From Clostridia bacterium (lineage in GTDB: Bacteria; Bacillota; Clostridia; TANB77; CAG-508): a stretch of 64,000 nt of DNA. The position numbers were made by a program, and so were the translations under genes. Positions 63,001 through 64,000 of the stretch are shown piece by piece (position 1 is the stretch's first letter; the number at the start of each line of letters is the position of its first letter). The notes below the pieces were generated by a model, which was not told the DNA's origin, did no database searches, and was given only the letters and a program-made list of their open reading frames with translations. Location: the NCBI GenBank assembly GCA_017510825.1, contig JAFWMA010000016.1, positions 117,352 to 181,351 on the forward strand, read 5' to 3'.

Positions 63001-64000
63001 GATAGAGGCACAGTTAATATAGGAATAAAAGATAACAACTATCAAAAAGATGTTCTGGAAATTGATGTTGATGATATTGGACTTATAAATACAAATGGAA
63101 TAATTACGTTTTATGATGGAACAATTTCAGGAAGCACTTCTTATAATGGAATAATTAATGATATTGAAAGTAATTATAAGATAAATATAGAAAATAGTGA
63201 TAAACAAGTTATGTCATTGATATCTATTAATGGAGATTATATTGCTGAAATACTGGAAACTGGACAAAGATACTCAACAATTCAAGATGCTGTAAATGCA
63301 TGTGATACTACTAGAAAGTATAATATTAAATTAATTAAATCAACAATTTATTTCACTGGAGAGGACATAAATATTGGTACAGGAAAAAATATATTAATAG
63401 ACGTAAATGGCAGCACATTAAAAATTGGAACTGGAATAATAAATAATGGTTTACTTGAATTAACAGACTCAAACGAAACTAAAGGAAAGATTAGTATAAA
63501 TAAAACTGTAGTAAACAATAATTATCTTAATATTAATGGAATAGATGCTCAATTGCTTCCAAATGATAATAGCTTATTTGCAAACAACAAAACAGGGACA
63601 ATGGATATTAATTCCAGCACATTAAGTCTGGAATGTGAAGGAACTTCTGATGGTTCGATTATTGCAATATATAATTCAGGAAGTTTAACGATAAATGATA
63701 ATACATTATTAACAACAAATTCTAACTTATACACAAAGGCAATTTATAATTTAAGAGGCGAGGTAAATATAAATGGAGGAACAATAGAAACAAATAATCA
63801 AACAGGTGCATATAACATATATAATGAATATAAGTTAATCAAAGATGGAATTTTAATAAATAACTCAGGAAACAGCGATTACGATGTTAGTCCAACAAAT
63901 GGAAACCTATATTTTGCAAATACATCATATTGTACAATCAAAGTGGACCTAACTGGAAAATCAGGAACATATAAAGCTAAGGTAGAATTGCTAGAAAGAG
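60079..64000 (+). CDS. giant surface protein with prepilin-like N terminus and InlB-type repeats (partial)
   Basis: The frame is open from ATG 60079 to the window end, at least 1307 residues. The N terminus, KGISIATLVVTIIVLIILAGIT, resembles a type IV prepilin-like segment (EKG, then a hydrophobic helix). Three InlB/Listeria-Bacteroides-type repeats follow (about residues 150-360: YNLNGGTLS, YDANGGENPP, YDLDGGNVSG, each ending in GW and a VxF-like turn). From about residue 370 on there are many short beta-strand repeats with GG-T/N turns (INGGTFTG, IYGGTIES), suggesting a right-handed beta helix. It is probably an adhesin or surface-exposed protein. No in-frame CGG occurs in these 3.9 kb. GGGGGA precedes the ATG. 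Confidence 0.8.
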   Translation, partial: MNRLSGITNKSEKGISIATLVVTIIVLIILAGITIWLLFENGLLGNADKAVNIQKISEEKEAIEFAYAEANIDYLNKGTPIYANIMKDKLLYYDDKVETRDLEIEEKEEDDDVLINNENIVGYIEIIFSTGNKYIVAAVDNFNYTIKYNLNGGTLSLPNPETYNSDTETFTLNNPTRNEAEFAGWTGTDLTERTLYVTINKGSKGDREYKANWKGKIYHIIYDANGGENPPEIQSKEIGNEITLSYEKPTREGYTFKGWSTKLYSTEVEYASGATFDKDEDIILYAVWELTNYNIVYDLDGGNVSGNPSSYNINSETFTLNNPTKDNFTFKGWTGTGLNGKQLNVTIQKGSSGNLSFKANYGIVNYIIDEVQYATTLEEAVELASNNSTIKIISDVNDESNQIEINKNIKLQLQGHTIRTSQTINIAENAAVQILSGNIKNDVSTTIINQGTLTIGTLENEVLETPTIEGKNIGVENKGTFNFYDGQIIGEKAIKGRIQNTPEQYFTIINNNGGKEIASLIMISDPVARIDDIYYNSLSKAVERQRTGEIVTLIKGIALDATLNITKDTTIDLNGFSISTTQNSYLISNNSNLELIDSAGGGEIFGTTHDVIENNENANLVINGAAVTIKASGAYNLYKNAIYNCKNAKLELKAGIIKADASYLNCISNNAGIVKITGGTLQATKTNNRGIYNEDATGEAPANGRINIQSGIIDAYYGIYNKASNIEDVNINGGTFTGTYSVYLDGSGNVNINNGDFQVVIYNKNSGKIIFNNGIAKSFTNDANGEIIINDGTITGTIKNTDQGNIKIYGGTIESTIKETITNGSTGTIDINNATIISYHPIVNKSKGTININNSNITYSISEADSKVCYGVSNDSSGSITLENSNIILEKKDNSKKSYGNIYGIYNKTNGRIDLINTSIKVLTNGIATSSNKSIVYGIYNNSGIINYRGTGKIDVKRNLDVSSSYSYSYGVFNDRGTVNIGIKDNNYQKDVLEIDVDDIGLINTNGIITFYDGTISGSTSYNGIINDIESNYKINIENSDKQVMSLISINGDYIAEILETGQRYSTIQDAVNACDTTRKYNIKLIKSTIYFTGEDINIGTGKNILIDVNGSTLKIGTGIINNGLLELTDSNETKGKISINKTVVNNNYLNINGIDAQLLPNDNSLFANNKTGTMDINSSTLSLECEGTSDGSIIAIYNSGSLTINDNTLLTTNSNLYTKAIYNLRGEVNINGGTIETNNQTGAYNIYNEYKLIKDGILINNSGNSDYDVSPTNGNLYFANTSYCTIKVDLTGKSGTYKAKVELLER

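Overview
The window is very AT-rich DNA from a Gram-positive, spore-forming Clostridia-type bacterium, probably an uncultured gut lineage. The evidence is a germination protease gene (gpr), bacterial tyrosine kinase/PHP phosphatase capsule regulators, flavodiiron protein plus rubredoxin, a CD1247-type protein behind efp, sigma-A promoters close to consensus, AGGAGG-type ribosome binding sites, and near-exclusive use of AGA for arginine.

Layout. 335-21690 is a Wzx/Wzy exopolysaccharide locus. It has UDP-sugar enzymes (epimerase, Ugd), a PssD/PssE pair, two GT families, two TupA-like ATP-grasp proteins, an EpsG-type polymerase, a pyruvyl transferase, a LbH acyltransferase, a flippase, a PP-loop protein next to an FrhB-like iron-sulfur protein, a dockerin-bearing GH10 hydrolase, a cohesin-like surface protein, and the Wzz/BY-kinase/PHP-phosphatase module. 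21735-31846 is housekeeping: pgi, flavodiiron protein and rubredoxin, two small paralogous proteins, a heterodimeric ABC exporter, an RluA synthase, a TraX-like protein and gpr. 32135-39622 is a run of poorly characterised genes headed by a ThrRS-like protein that lacks key residues. 39688-48732 is an accessory zone with decayed genes, a hairpin element and an MgtA-type ATPase. 48774-58064 holds rbgA, mrnC, tRNA-Glu, efp, an M23 peptidase, tRNA-Trp, gtrA, a second cohesin/dockerin pair (the dockerin is on an L,D-transpeptidase) and tmRNA with a tandem repeat at its 3' end. 58111-64000 has ppaC and the start of a very large surface protein with InlB-type repeats.

Most striking observation. Four unrelated genes (TupA-like 5958-6831, TraX-like 30115-30937, transglutaminase-like 42579-43707, MgtA-like 45738-48345 on the minus strand) are each split by a +1 frame change. 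In all four the change falls exactly at an in-frame CGG codon followed by a base that makes C-GGN. Skipping the C restores full-length proteins, with glycine at the position where the TupA and MgtA families have glycine. Scanning by eye, I found no in-frame CGG in any other recognisable gene. The only other two are in small unidentified ORFs (24717-24890 and 50553-50927). This suggests CGG is a frameshifting, perhaps unassigned, codon in this organism. A sequencing artefact cannot be excluded from one window.

The second theme is cohesin-dockerin tethering outside a classical cellulosome. A dockerin-GH10 lies near a cohesin protein with an LPQAG-type sorting signal, and a dockerin-L,D-transpeptidase lies directly beside a membrane-anchored cohesin protein.
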